A stretch of 43,957 nt of DNA from assembly GCA_964396995.1 (NCBI GenBank), contig CAYNIG010000007.1:1-43957 (forward strand). Reading direction: 5' to 3'. Positions 33,147 through 41,262 of this stretch are shown here, one piece after another. The notes under the pieces were generated by a model. It did not search any database, was not told where the DNA came from, and saw only the letters and a list, made by a program, of their open reading frames with translations. The position numbers were made by a program, and so were the translations under genes. Origin of the DNA: JADJLQ01 sp964396995. GTDB taxonomy: Bacteria; Bacteroidota; Bacteroidia; Chitinophagales; Saprospiraceae. Numbering within the stretch: the stretch's first letter is position 1; each line of letters starts with the position of its first letter.

Positions 33147-33869
33147 ATGCGGATAAGGCTTTTTCTATTACTTATATGCCTGGTGTTGCTGTCATGCCAG
33201 AATCGAAATAATAAACCGCTTAATTTTGAGGTGCATGGCATCGATGTTTCTCATTTTCAAGGAGAGATCGATTGGGCTTTGGTACGGGATCAAGGGGTTT
33301 CTTTTGCCTTCATCAAGGCTACTGAAGGTCTAAATCACTGTGATACCATGTTTTATAAAAACTGGAAGGCGATAAAACAAGCCAATATAAAGCGTGGTGC
33401 TTATCATTTTTTTAGTTCAGAGATTGATGGTGTACAACAGGCACAAAATTTTCTCATGAATGTGAATTTACAAAATGGTGACTTGCCTCCCGTACTGGAT
33501 ATGGAAATTACAGATCATCCTTATCCGGAAGCTCTCGTTGAAAGCATTCAGGATTGGATACAAATTGTGTCCACTGCTTTTGAAACAAAGCCCATCATCT
33601 ATACTAATCTCAAAGCCTATTTTCGATTCATAGCCGGCAGATTTGACGATTATCCGGTTTGGATAGCCAGATACAATGATAAAGTACCTGACCTGGGGAA
33701 CAATAAAAAATGGAGCTTTTGGCAATACAATAATAACGGTACGCTGAAAGGCATTGAGCAGGATGTGGACCTGAATGCATTTTACGGCAGCTACGCAGAG
33801 TTGGATTCGCTTTGTCTTAAAAATATACCATCGGCTGAATTATTGGAATTGATCGGTAAATCCGAATGA
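33147..33869 (+). CDS. GH25-family lysozyme lipoprotein
   Basis: 240 residues. A lipoprotein signal ends in VLLSC at about residue 17. The GH25 muramidase barrel follows: HGIDVSHFQGEIDW with the first catalytic-site aspartate, FAFIKATEG, GAYHFF, LPPVLDMEITDH with the DxE pair, IIYTNLKAYF, PVWIARYN and SFWQYNNNGTLKGIEQDVDLNAF. All core motifs are present, so hydrolysis of the peptidoglycan glycan strand is expected. No phage holin, endolysin cluster or secretion partner is close, so a housekeeping or interbacterial role is more likely than a prophage origin. Confidence 0.92.
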   Translation: MRIRLFLLLICLVLLSCQNRNNKPLNFEVHGIDVSHFQGEIDWALVRDQGVSFAFIKATEGLNHCDTMFYKNWKAIKQANIKRGAYHFFSSEIDGVQQAQNFLMNVNLQNGDLPPVLDMEITDHPYPEALVESIQDWIQIVSTAFETKPIIYTNLKAYFRFIAGRFDDYPVWIARYNDKVPDLGNNKKWSFWQYNNNGTLKGIEQDVDLNAFYGSYAELDSLCLKNIPSAELLELIGKSE

Positions 33870-33967
33870 ACTTAAATTGGGTTAGAGGATATCGAAACTC
33901 GTTTGTGCAAAACCTATGATTTTACGCTTAAAAGCTATACATTATACCGGCTGTTAGCAGTTCGTGT

Positions 33968-34168
33968 TTATTTTTCATTTGTGATATGCTTTTTAATTTT
34001 TTCAAAATTTAAAAAAATTGCTCCGAATGCAACGCCAATAGCAATCCCTATTGCAATACTTTGATATAGGCTGCCGGATTGGTAACCCAAAACTGCTCCA
34101 AAGGCAACTCCAAGTGCTGCTCCAATTCCGATTCCGTTTCCCTCATTTCGATTTTTGTTTTCTATCAT
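33968..34168 (-). CDS. small glycine-zipper membrane protein
   Basis: 66 residues. A polar N-terminus (MIENKNRNEGN) is followed by two glycine/alanine-rich hydrophobic segments with GxxxG-like spacing (IGIGAALGVAFGAVLGYQSG and IAIGIAIGVAFGAIFL), then a lysine-rich tail. It looks like a helical hairpin of the glycine-zipper type. It is the third gene of a sigma factor operon, 12 bases after the 197-residue membrane protein gene. Not a recognised family; function unknown. Confidence 0.65.
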   Translation of the reverse strand: MIENKNRNEGNGIGIGAALGVAFGAVLGYQSGSLYQSIAIGIAIGVAFGAIFLNFEKIKKHITNEK

Positions 34169-34180
34169 AATTATATTGTT

Positions 34181-34774
34181 TTAATATTGGTTATTATCAT
34201 CCAGTAATTGTTTAACAGATTTGAACTCCTTATCTCTATTTTTAAATGCCCAAGCATTGAAAAAAAGAGCACCTGACAATGCAAATCCTATAAATAAAAT
34301 GCCTGTAAATCGAATGTTTAATGTAAATAGGTTTTTGTCTAAAATTAATTTTATTAAGATGGTAATAGCGGAAATAAAAATAATCGGACTCGCTATGAAA
34401 CTTATTTTTTCGGCTACCTTCAAATTGTTTTTTGCCTTATAGATTTGTTCAAGTACATCCTTGCAATTGGATCGGGCTAAGTCTATATGTTTCATTTTCC
34501 AGGTTTCAATCAAAGTGAAAATTGGCATTATTACAAGATAAATTACCAGTACACCACCACACAAACGTAAATACCAATTATCGAAGGCAATGGAGGTGTA
34601 TAAAATTACTCCTGCAAAAGTGTACGCTACCACTAACCCTATAATTTCTCCAATTTTAAAATGGGTTATTTTCTTATTGTAGGTAAGGTGGGAAGCTTCG
34701 CTTATTTGGAATGGAATGAATTTTTTTCTTTGTTCCATATTGTTCCACACCTTTTTCATTTCTTCTAATTCCAT
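34181..34774 (-). CDS. four-helix membrane protein cotranscribed with an ECF sigma factor (candidate anti-sigma)
   Basis: About 197 residues from the ATG at 34774, 7 bases after the sigma stop; an earlier TTG frame start at 34792 overlaps that gene and is less likely. The N-terminal ~50 residues (MELEEMKKVWNNMEQRKKF, then a short polar stretch) are cytoplasmic in appearance. Two helical hairpins follow (about 45-90 and 130-180). There is no zinc-binding HxxxCxxC anti-sigma motif. Small Bacteroidota membrane proteins of this layout often follow sigma-70 family genes and are thought to hold the sigma factor at the membrane. The role is inferred from position only. Confidence 0.7.
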   Translation of the reverse strand: MELEEMKKVWNNMEQRKKFIPFQISEASHLTYNKKITHFKIGEIIGLVVAYTFAGVILYTSIAFDNWYLRLCGGVLVIYLVIMPIFTLIETWKMKHIDLARSNCKDVLEQIYKAKNNLKVAEKISFIASPIIFISAITILIKLILDKNLFTLNIRFTGILFIGFALSGALFFNAWAFKNRDKEFKSVKQLLDDNNQY

Positions 34775-34781
34775 AAAGAGA

Positions 34782-35261
34782 TTATTTAACAATTTGATTT
34801 TTTAATTTGAGTTTAATTCTGTTCAGTCTTGTTCCGATGTTAGTGACGGTCAACCCCATAATTTCCGCAATTTCATCATAACTTTTCCCCTCAAGAAACA
34901 AAAAAACAATAGCTCTGTCCATTTCGTTTAACTGCTTAATATGGTGATACATTTCATTGATTTTTTCTTCAATTTGATTATCTTGTTTTTCTTCAAATTG
35001 AATTCTGGTGTCTTGGATTGGAATGGTTTTTGAGTGTTTCTTTTTTAAATTTATATATGCTAATGATGTGTTTAAGGCTACTTTATATATCCAAGTACTG
35101 ATTTTTGCTTTGCCCTGAAATGAATGAAAGGATTTCCATAGTTGATATACAATTTCCTGATACAAATCTTTTTGGTCCTCATTCTGGTCCGCATAAATCC
35201 TAACGAGTTTAAAAATAATTCCTTCGTTTTTCTGTATACTATCTATAAAATCACGGCTCAT
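34782..35261 (-). CDS. ECF-type RNA polymerase sigma factor
   Basis: 159 residues. Region 2 is DQKDLYQEIVYQLWKSFHSF followed by GKAKISTWIYKVALNTSLAYI. Region 4 contains LNEMDRAIVFLFLEGKSYDEIAEIMGLTVTNIGTRLNRIKLKLK with its helix-turn-helix. There is no region 3 and no C-terminal extension, as in ECF sigma-70 proteins. First gene of a three-gene operon with two small membrane proteins. An 8-base inverted repeat (ATTAGTAT / ATACTAAT, 35286-35293 and 35335-35342) lies upstream. Confidence 0.92.
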   Translation of the reverse strand: MSRDFIDSIQKNEGIIFKLVRIYADQNEDQKDLYQEIVYQLWKSFHSFQGKAKISTWIYKVALNTSLAYINLKKKHSKTIPIQDTRIQFEEKQDNQIEEKINEMYHHIKQLNEMDRAIVFLFLEGKSYDEIAEIMGLTVTNIGTRLNRIKLKLKNQIVK

Positions 35262-35420
35262 TAGTAGTTTTCTTTCATTAATTCTATTAGTATCGAGGCG
35301 GGCATAAAAGTCACAAAAGAGTCTACTTTTTTTTATACTAATGTATTGAGATGATCTGTTTTCAAAAGGAGCCTGTGTTCCTGATCTTTCCTGATAGGTT
35401 AAATGAATAATTAATTTATT

Positions 35421-36194
35421 TTATTCAGCATCCCGCACGCATCTAAATCCCACATGGCAAAGGCTGGTTTCATCCGTTGACGATGCTTTACCGCCTATTT
35501 TGAATCCATGACAAACACCGGGGTCGCATAAATAAGAGCCGCCGCGTTGATTTTTTTCACCGGGTCTGTCTCGGGATTCGTCACTACACCATTGCCATAC
35601 ATTCCCTTCAATATCGGTGAGGCCTAATTTGTTTTTTCCAAAATAGCCTATGGGGGAGGTGGTAAGAAAACCATCCTCTACCGTGTTAAAATAGGGGAAT
35701 GACCCTTGCCAAAAATTGGTTTGATACTTTCCATTTACTATAAAATCATCGCCCCAGCTATACTCGGCGTCAAAATTTTTTTCTCCATTTTTTTCAGCCA
35801 GTACATATTCTTTACTAGTGGGTAATCGTTTGCCAGCCCATTTACAATAGGCTATAGCATCATTCCAGGAAACCTGTGTTACCGGGTGATTGTCGGGTGC
35901 AGGCAAAGAGTCAGGACCAAAGGGATATTTCCAGTTTGCCCCTTTTACCAAGCCCCATTCACCGGTACTAAAATCAAAAACCCCTGCATCACCAAATTTT
36001 TCAGCTTGTGTCAGATATCCTGTACTGTCGACAAATTTTTTAAACTGGGCTACCGATACCGGGCTGATATCCATCCAGAAATCACGAACTTCTCCCTTTG
36101 ACCTGATCAATACCATATCGTCTTTTATCATGAGATGATTCCTGCAAAAACAGAATGAACAAATAAAAATGATATATAAGATCAGAAATTTCAA
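35421..36194 (-). CDS. formylglycine-generating enzyme-like (SUMF1) protein with both active-site cysteines
   Basis: 257 residues with an N-terminal hydrophobic segment (signal peptide or anchor, about 1-18). The FGE-sulfatase fold is seen in MDISPVSVAQFKKFVDSTGY, HPVTQVSWNDAIAYCKWAGKRLPTSKEY, GNVWQWCSDE and RGGSYLCDPGVCHGF, ending in HVGFRCVRD. The CxxxxC pair in SYLCDPGVC matches the spacing of the copper-binding cysteines of true formylglycine-generating enzymes, which many bacterial SUMF1-like proteins lack. No sulfatase gene is present in the window. It lies 16 bases downstream of the NTF2-like gene, probably in one transcript. Confidence 0.85.
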   Translation of the reverse strand: MKFLILYIIFICSFCFCRNHLMIKDDMVLIRSKGEVRDFWMDISPVSVAQFKKFVDSTGYLTQAEKFGDAGVFDFSTGEWGLVKGANWKYPFGPDSLPAPDNHPVTQVSWNDAIAYCKWAGKRLPTSKEYVLAEKNGEKNFDAEYSWGDDFIVNGKYQTNFWQGSFPYFNTVEDGFLTTSPIGYFGKNKLGLTDIEGNVWQWCSDESRDRPGEKNQRGGSYLCDPGVCHGFKIGGKASSTDETSLCHVGFRCVRDAE

Positions 36195-36210
36195 AATTGC
36201 CTATTCTAAA

Positions 36211-36642
36211 TTAATTTAAATGCCATTCTCTTGTAGTACGGTGGGAAATCATTTGCAACTTTTTTTTGACTTTTGCATATACACGGATATAATTTAAAGC
36301 ATAGTGAACCAAATTGGGGTTGTTTATTCGTTTGACTGTCAGGGTACCGTGCAGAATGTATATCGATGGCTTATGGTGTTCCACGGTCACAGAGTCATGT
36401 TGCCTCATCAGGTAGTTATTTCTTTTTACTGCTTGTATCCAACTATGTCTGGAGTCTACAAGCCCGGTACCATGAGTGAAAACATAATCATCTGAATAAG
36501 CACCTTTTAAAAATAGTGTATCTTTTGAAATTACCGCTTGGTCAATAGCCTGATTAAAGTGCACCAATTCCTCACTTGTCTGAGCTATAAATGGAAGGTG
36601 TTTTGACCCCACTATACACAAAATAAGTATCCATTTTTTCAT
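36211..36642 (-). CDS. secreted NTF2-like (DUF4440/SnoaL-type) protein
   Basis: 143 residues. A signal peptide (MKKWILILCIVGSKHLPFIAQ, cleavage near residue 21) precedes a cone-shaped NTF2-like domain: AIDQAVISKDTLFLKGAYSDDYVFTHGTGLVDSRHSW, a central beta-sheet with VTVEHHKPSIYILHGTLTV, and a C-terminal HYALNYIRVY strand with the SHRTTREWHL tail. Such domains bind or turn over varied small molecules. No catalytic residues can be assigned. It is the first gene of a pair with the FGE-like gene and divergent from hscA. Confidence 0.75.
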   Translation of the reverse strand: MKKWILILCIVGSKHLPFIAQTSEELVHFNQAIDQAVISKDTLFLKGAYSDDYVFTHGTGLVDSRHSWIQAVKRNNYLMRQHDSVTVEHHKPSIYILHGTLTVKRINNPNLVHYALNYIRVYAKVKKKLQMISHRTTREWHLN

Positions 36643-36748
36643 TTCAATTTAGGTGTATACATCGATTAGGAATGATATAATGAAGATAGTCAATATTTTA
36701 AAACAATTGAATCAAATTTATATCATCTTTGCATCCCGGCAAAAATAA

Positions 36749-38608
36749 ATGGCTAAGATATCTATCAATATGAAGGCAGGGTCTGTGCTGCATGATGAAA
36801 ACACCATCATCGGTATCGATCTGGGAACCACCAATAGCCTGGTGGCCTATATCGAAAATGATATTGCCGTTACTATCAAAGAGGATAATAATAAATCCGC
36901 TCTTATACCCTCTATTTTGAGTATAGATGGCCAGAAAGTGTATGTAGGAGAAGAAGCTAAATTTCGATTAATCACCAGTCCTTCGGAAACAGTGTATTCG
37001 GTAAAAAGACTTATGGGTAAAAGTCTCAACGATGTAAAGGATATTCAGTCGTTTTTTAGCTATGATCTCAAACTCGATGATCCTGATGCACTGGTAAGAA
37101 TTAAAATCAAAGACCAATATTATACTCCTATTGAGCTGAGTGCTGAAATACTAAAGCAATTGCGGCGGATGGCCGAAAATCATCTAAAGAAAAATGTAAC
37201 TCAGGCAGTCATTACAGTCCCAGCTTATTTTAATGATGCTCAGAGACAAGCTACCCGTGACGCAGGAAGGCTCGCAGGCTTGGATGTACTGCGGATAATA
37301 AATGAACCTACTGCAGCCAGCATGGCATACGGTCTTGGACTTAAAGCAGGAATAGATGAAAAAATTGCTGTTTACGACCTCGGAGGTGGCACTTTTGATA
37401 TCTCCATTTTACATATTCAGGATGGCGTATTTGAAGTTTTATCCACTCATGGGGATACTTTTTTAGGCGGTGATGATTTCGACCGGGCAATCATGGAATA
37501 TTGGATTGGACTATATAATTTAAATCAGGACACTTTATTGGCTAATAAAGGATTGACTCAAGAACTGAGATTAATGGCAGAGCATGCAAAAAAACAGCTT
37601 TCAGAGCACGATCAAATCAGTCTCCATTGGAATGATCAATTACTAAGTTTAGATAAAGCGACCTTCGATTCACTTATATCCTCTATCATTGACCGTACCA
37701 TTCAATCATGTAATCAGGCATTGAATGATGCAAAATTAAAAACCAGTGATCTCAGTAAGGTAATAATGGTTGGTGGTTCTACCAGGGTTCCCGCCGTGCA
37801 ACAGGCGGTGAAGAATTTTTTTGGAGATATTGTGCACAATGAATTGAATCCGGATGAAGTGGTAGCATTAGGGGCAGCAGTACAAGCCAATATATTATCC
37901 GGTAAAGACCAAAAATTTTTATTATTGGATATTACTCCCTTGTCTCTTGGTATAGAAACTATGGGTGGACTAATGGATGTCATATTACCCCGAAATTCCA
38001 AGATTCCATCCAAAGTAGGCAGGCAATACACAACTTCGTTAGACGGTCAGTCCAGACTTAAAATCAGTATTTTTCAGGGTGAGCGGGACCTGGTTGCAAA
38101 TAACAGAAAATTAGGAGAATTTATTTTATCCGGTATACCACCAATGCCAGCCGGTATACCTAAGATTGAAATTCAATTTTTAATTAATGCCGATGGCATC
38201 CTCACTGTAAAGGCCAAAGAATTGAGATCAGGTGTAGAAACCGTTATAGAAGTAAAACCGGAATACGGCCTTACGGAAAATGAAATGGCCCGTATGCTGA
38301 CTGAAAGTGTAAAATATGCCCAACAAGACATGGCCGCTAAAGCGTTACAAGAGGCCTTAAATGAAGCACAGAGCCTGATACATGCCACCAATCGATTTTT
38401 AAAAACAAATGACGCACACCTGAGCCAGAAGGAAAAAATGGACTTGATTGAATTCAAAAACAATATTTCTGTGTCCATGGAGAAAAATGAAAAAGATGCC
38501 ATCCTGGCAGCCATAGATGCATTAAACAATTATTCAGGGCCGATAGCACATCGCATGATGGACATCAATATCAGCAAAGCTTTAAAAGGAACAAAAAGTA
38601 TTGAATGA
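36749..38608 (+). CDS. hscA: Hsp70-type chaperone, HscA-like
   Basis: 619 residues, Hsp70 architecture. The ATPase domain has IGIDLGTTNSLVAYI near residues 22-36, VPAYFNDAQRQATRDAGRLAGLDVLRIINEPTAAS, VYDLGGGTFDISIL and VIMVGGSTRVPAVQ. The substrate domain follows with DITPLSLGIETMGG and a helical lid. A short extension before the ATPase domain, the length and the absence of the DnaK acidic C-terminus support HscA, the chaperone that assists transfer of Fe-S clusters from IscU. No isc genes are nearby, so the assignment over a second DnaK is probable, not certain. Its stop overlaps the next start (ATGA). Confidence 0.82.
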   Translation: MAKISINMKAGSVLHDENTIIGIDLGTTNSLVAYIENDIAVTIKEDNNKSALIPSILSIDGQKVYVGEEAKFRLITSPSETVYSVKRLMGKSLNDVKDIQSFFSYDLKLDDPDALVRIKIKDQYYTPIELSAEILKQLRRMAENHLKKNVTQAVITVPAYFNDAQRQATRDAGRLAGLDVLRIINEPTAASMAYGLGLKAGIDEKIAVYDLGGGTFDISILHIQDGVFEVLSTHGDTFLGGDDFDRAIMEYWIGLYNLNQDTLLANKGLTQELRLMAEHAKKQLSEHDQISLHWNDQLLSLDKATFDSLISSIIDRTIQSCNQALNDAKLKTSDLSKVIMVGGSTRVPAVQQAVKNFFGDIVHNELNPDEVVALGAAVQANILSGKDQKFLLLDITPLSLGIETMGGLMDVILPRNSKIPSKVGRQYTTSLDGQSRLKISIFQGERDLVANNRKLGEFILSGIPPMPAGIPKIEIQFLINADGILTVKAKELRSGVETVIEVKPEYGLTENEMARMLTESVKYAQQDMAAKALQEALNEAQSLIHATNRFLKTNDAHLSQKEKMDLIEFKNNISVSMEKNEKDAILAAIDALNNYSGPIAHRMMDINISKALKGTKSIE

Positions 38609-39651
38609 AAAGTATTATCACTTTTGTATTCTGTCTGCTGGCGTGTTTGGCTAATGGACAGGAAAATCCCGCAATCAAAAAGGAAATAAATCAAATAATT
38701 AAGTATGAAACCAATATTGACTACAAGGAAACCCCGGGCTTTGTTGTCAGTATGATTGATCACGATAGTGTGTATTATTTTTCTTTTGGCAAAAGATCAG
38801 TAGAAGATCCTCTTCCGATAAAATATGATGATGTATTTGAATTGGGAGGCACTACCAAAATGATTACCGGGCTTATATTTGAAAAAATAAAAGATGGCTA
38901 TAAATTAGACTTTTATAATTCAATAAATAATTACCTGCCGGTAAAAAATCCTTCATTTGAAAACTGCTCTATACATCAACTTCTTACTCATACCAGTGGT
39001 TTGCCAAAATACATCCCGGGCTGGGGTGCATTGGAAAAAACAACAGATGATCCTTATTCCAGTTTTAATCAGTCGGATTTAGAAGAATTTTATACTAATT
39101 TCAAACTGAATAACACTGATACCGCTCAATATCTTTACAGTCATTTAAATTTTATTTTACTCGATTGGATTCTAAGGTACACCACCGGTAAAACGTTAGT
39201 GGAACATGCAAGAGCTGAGTTGAATATGGATATAAATCAAATGCCAACCGTCCCGGGCTATACCAAAAGCATGAAAATCTCTACCGTATGGAATCCAAAT
39301 CTTTTTTTTGGCTCATTGGGGGCATCATCGTCATTACTCGGGATTACTAAATTATGTAAGGATTTGTTGATGGATGCCAGTGCTGAGTCTAAGCATTTTA
39401 TGGCAATCAAAGAAATGAAAGTGCGAAACAAAAACGGATATGTGGCTAAAGGTATGCAGGTCATTCCAATATCAAAAAACAGGTATATGTATTTTCATAC
39501 CGGCCGTACAGAAGGACATTACTCTTTTGTAGCGCTGATACCAGGCACCAAAACCGCAGTCGTTATCCTGGCCAATTCATCCATTGGAGCTGATTTGTTG
39601 GGAGTCAATATTCTGAGGATGATGAATCAAAATTGGAGAAGAAAAGAATAA
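38605..39651 (+). CDS. beta-lactamase-fold (serine hydrolase family) protein lacking the catalytic serine
   Basis: 348 residues with a signal peptide (MKSIITFVFCLLACLANGQ). The class C/PBP-like fold is clear from LLTHTSGLPKY, LYSHLNFILLDWIL and the FHTGRTEGHYSF segment. At the nucleophile motif the sequence is L80-G81-G82-T83-T84-K85, so the serine of SxxK is Gly82 (GGC; one A-to-G change from AGC). The second motif reads Y178-S179-H180 instead of YxN. The HTG segment is kept. It is open throughout with no frameshift. Likely an inactive or altered relative with a binding role. It begins in the hscA stop codon (ATGA), so it is translationally coupled to a cytoplasmic chaperone although it is itself secreted. 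Confidence 0.83.
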   Translation: MKSIITFVFCLLACLANGQENPAIKKEINQIIKYETNIDYKETPGFVVSMIDHDSVYYFSFGKRSVEDPLPIKYDDVFELGGTTKMITGLIFEKIKDGYKLDFYNSINNYLPVKNPSFENCSIHQLLTHTSGLPKYIPGWGALEKTTDDPYSSFNQSDLEEFYTNFKLNNTDTAQYLYSHLNFILLDWILRYTTGKTLVEHARAELNMDINQMPTVPGYTKSMKISTVWNPNLFFGSLGASSSLLGITKLCKDLLMDASAESKHFMAIKEMKVRNKNGYVAKGMQVIPISKNRYMYFHTGRTEGHYSFVALIPGTKTAVVILANSSIGADLLGVNILRMMNQNWRRKE

Positions 39652-39762
39652 ATATTTTTCTCCGGTTTTACAAATGAATATTTTGAACGAATGTAATTTA
39701 TTTGAAAAACCAGTTGGAACTATTCCTCCCAGCCTTGTTTTATCCTATATTCGTGATAGCAT

Positions 39763-40122
39763 ATGAAAAAAAAATCGTTGGATGACCTGGCTAGTTTAAA
39801 ACTAATTTTTTCTACCCATCCGGAAGCTTTAAATGAGAATGATGAGCCCGAAGAAACTGAAAAAAGCATTCCTTTCGAAAAGCAACAGATCAGGATCAAT
39901 CTGGATAAGAAACATAGGGCAGGAAAGGAAGTTACCTTAATCCAGGGCTTTGACATGAATGAATCTGAATTGGAAAACATGGCAAGACAACTGAAATCGA
40001 AATGCGGGATAGGGGGTGGGGTAACCGAAGATAGAATGATTTTATTACAAGGTGATCAAAGGAAAAAGTTACCTGATGTATTGGGGAAAATGGGTTTTAA
40101 AAAAATTAAGGTAATACAATAG
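39763..40122 (+). CDS. yciH: SUI1/eIF1-like translation factor (YciH family)
   Basis: 119 residues. After a polar, acidic N-terminal region (about 1-45) comes the SUI1 domain: RINLDKKHRAGKEVTLIQGFD, LENMARQLKSKCGIGGGVTEDRMILLQGDQRKKL and LGKMGFKKIKV. The GIGGGVTED loop and following helix are the family hallmark. Bacterial members resemble eIF1 and may influence start-codon selection or act on RNA. Single-gene unit with a probable hairpin terminator behind it. Confidence 0.92.
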   Translation: MKKKSLDDLASLKLIFSTHPEALNENDEPEETEKSIPFEKQQIRINLDKKHRAGKEVTLIQGFDMNESELENMARQLKSKCGIGGGVTEDRMILLQGDQRKKLPDVLGKMGFKKIKVIQ

Positions 40123-40127
40123 CAATG

Positions 40128-40158
40128 GCACCAGCGGAAGTCAATGTGGTGCATTTTT
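40128..40158 (+). terminator. candidate terminator of the SUI1-like gene
   Basis: GCACCA (40128-40133) pairs with TGGTGC (40147-40152) around a 13-base loop, followed by ATTTTT. It begins 6 bases after the stop codon. Confidence 0.5.
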
Positions 40159-40247
40159 ACGTTATCCTTCTATAAAATTACCCGTGGGGCTGATGGCGAT
40201 CGGGAAAAGGTAAAGCGAAGTAAAGAAATCTAGTAAAAAATAAGTGT

Positions 40248-41192
40248 ATGAAAATATTGATCACCGGAGCAGCCGGATTTATCGGACAAAAACTGGCAAC
40301 TGATTTATTGAAATCCGACATGATAATTGAAGAATTATTATTGGCTGATGTAGTGCTCCCTAAAGCCATGAATGATAAACGGGTGATTTGTTTTCAATCT
40401 GACCTTACCGTACCTGCAAAAATCGAATCCCTGGTAACGGAAGACCTTGATCTCATTTTCCATCTGGCTGCCGTAGTAAGCGGTCATGCAGAAAAGGATT
40501 TTGACCTAGGTTGGAAAGTGAATCTGGATATGACCCGATTTTTATTGGAGGCATGCAGAAAGAAAAATCCGCTGATAAAATTTGTTTTCTCCAGTACGTG
40601 CGCAGTATACGGCGGCAAACTACCACCTATAATAGATGAGACCGTTGCAGTGTATCCGCAAACCTCATACGGAGCCCAAAAAGCAATGTGTGAACTTATG
40701 ATAAATGATTATTCACGAAAAGGATTTGTAGACGGAAGGATATGCAGATTACCCACCATTTGCGTCAGACCTGGAAAAGCAAATCAGGCAGCATCCTCTT
40801 TTGTAAGTGGTATTATTCGTGAACCGTTAAATGGAGAACTGGCTAACTGTCCTGTTGCACCGGATACAGAAATATGGATTTCGAGCCCGGACACACTGAT
40901 TCGCAATTTAGTACATGCCTCAACTATGGATGCCGCTGCGTTCAGCGATTCAAGGACTGTAAACCTTCCGGGCATTACCGTCACGGTAAAACAAATGGTC
41001 GCCTCTTTGGAAAATATAGCTGGATCTTCTATCAGTAAATTTATTACCTATAATCATGACCCCGTAGTAAATAAAATAGTGATGACCTGGCCGGGAAGAT
41101 TTAATAATTCCAAAAGCTTAAATTATGGATTTATTGCGGATACTGAATTTGAGGATTTTATTAAGCAATATCTGAGAGGTCTTGGAAAATAA
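40248..41192 (+). CDS. D-erythronate dehydrogenase-like NAD-dependent epimerase/dehydratase
   Basis: 314 residues. MKILITGAAGFIGQKLA is the NAD-binding start. FHLAAVVSGHAEKDFDLGWKVNLD, SSTCAVYGG, TSYGAQKAMCELMINDYSRKGF with the catalytic Tyr and Lys, and CRLPTICVRPGKANQAASSF match the DenD (D-erythronate 2-dehydrogenase) subgroup closely. DenD acts in four-carbon sugar acid breakdown with OtnI, OtnC and a kinase such as DenK; none of these is in the window. A Gfo/Idh/MocA gene follows after 70 bases on the same strand. Confidence 0.85.
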   Translation: MKILITGAAGFIGQKLATDLLKSDMIIEELLLADVVLPKAMNDKRVICFQSDLTVPAKIESLVTEDLDLIFHLAAVVSGHAEKDFDLGWKVNLDMTRFLLEACRKKNPLIKFVFSSTCAVYGGKLPPIIDETVAVYPQTSYGAQKAMCELMINDYSRKGFVDGRICRLPTICVRPGKANQAASSFVSGIIREPLNGELANCPVAPDTEIWISSPDTLIRNLVHASTMDAAAFSDSRTVNLPGITVTVKQMVASLENIAGSSISKFITYNHDPVVNKIVMTWPGRFNNSKSLNYGFIADTEFEDFIKQYLRGLGK

Positions 41193-41262
41193 ATTGAATT
41201 TTATATTCATAAAGCCCGATACTTTTAAGATTCTTATATTCGTCTGATAAAATGTAATAGTA

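Noticed and set aside
33147..33869. GH25 gene as a sign of a prophage or lysis cassette
   Set aside because: It is a lipoprotein and no holin, structural or integrase gene is nearby.
35286..35342. ATTAGTAT...ATACTAAT inverted repeat upstream of the sigma gene as an operator
   Set aside because: The arms are AT-rich and 41 bases apart; chance pairing is plausible, so it is not listed as a separate site.
37714..38529. Long antisense frames opposite hscA (105 and 118 codons)
   Set aside because: They mirror a well-conserved gene and show no recognisable domain.
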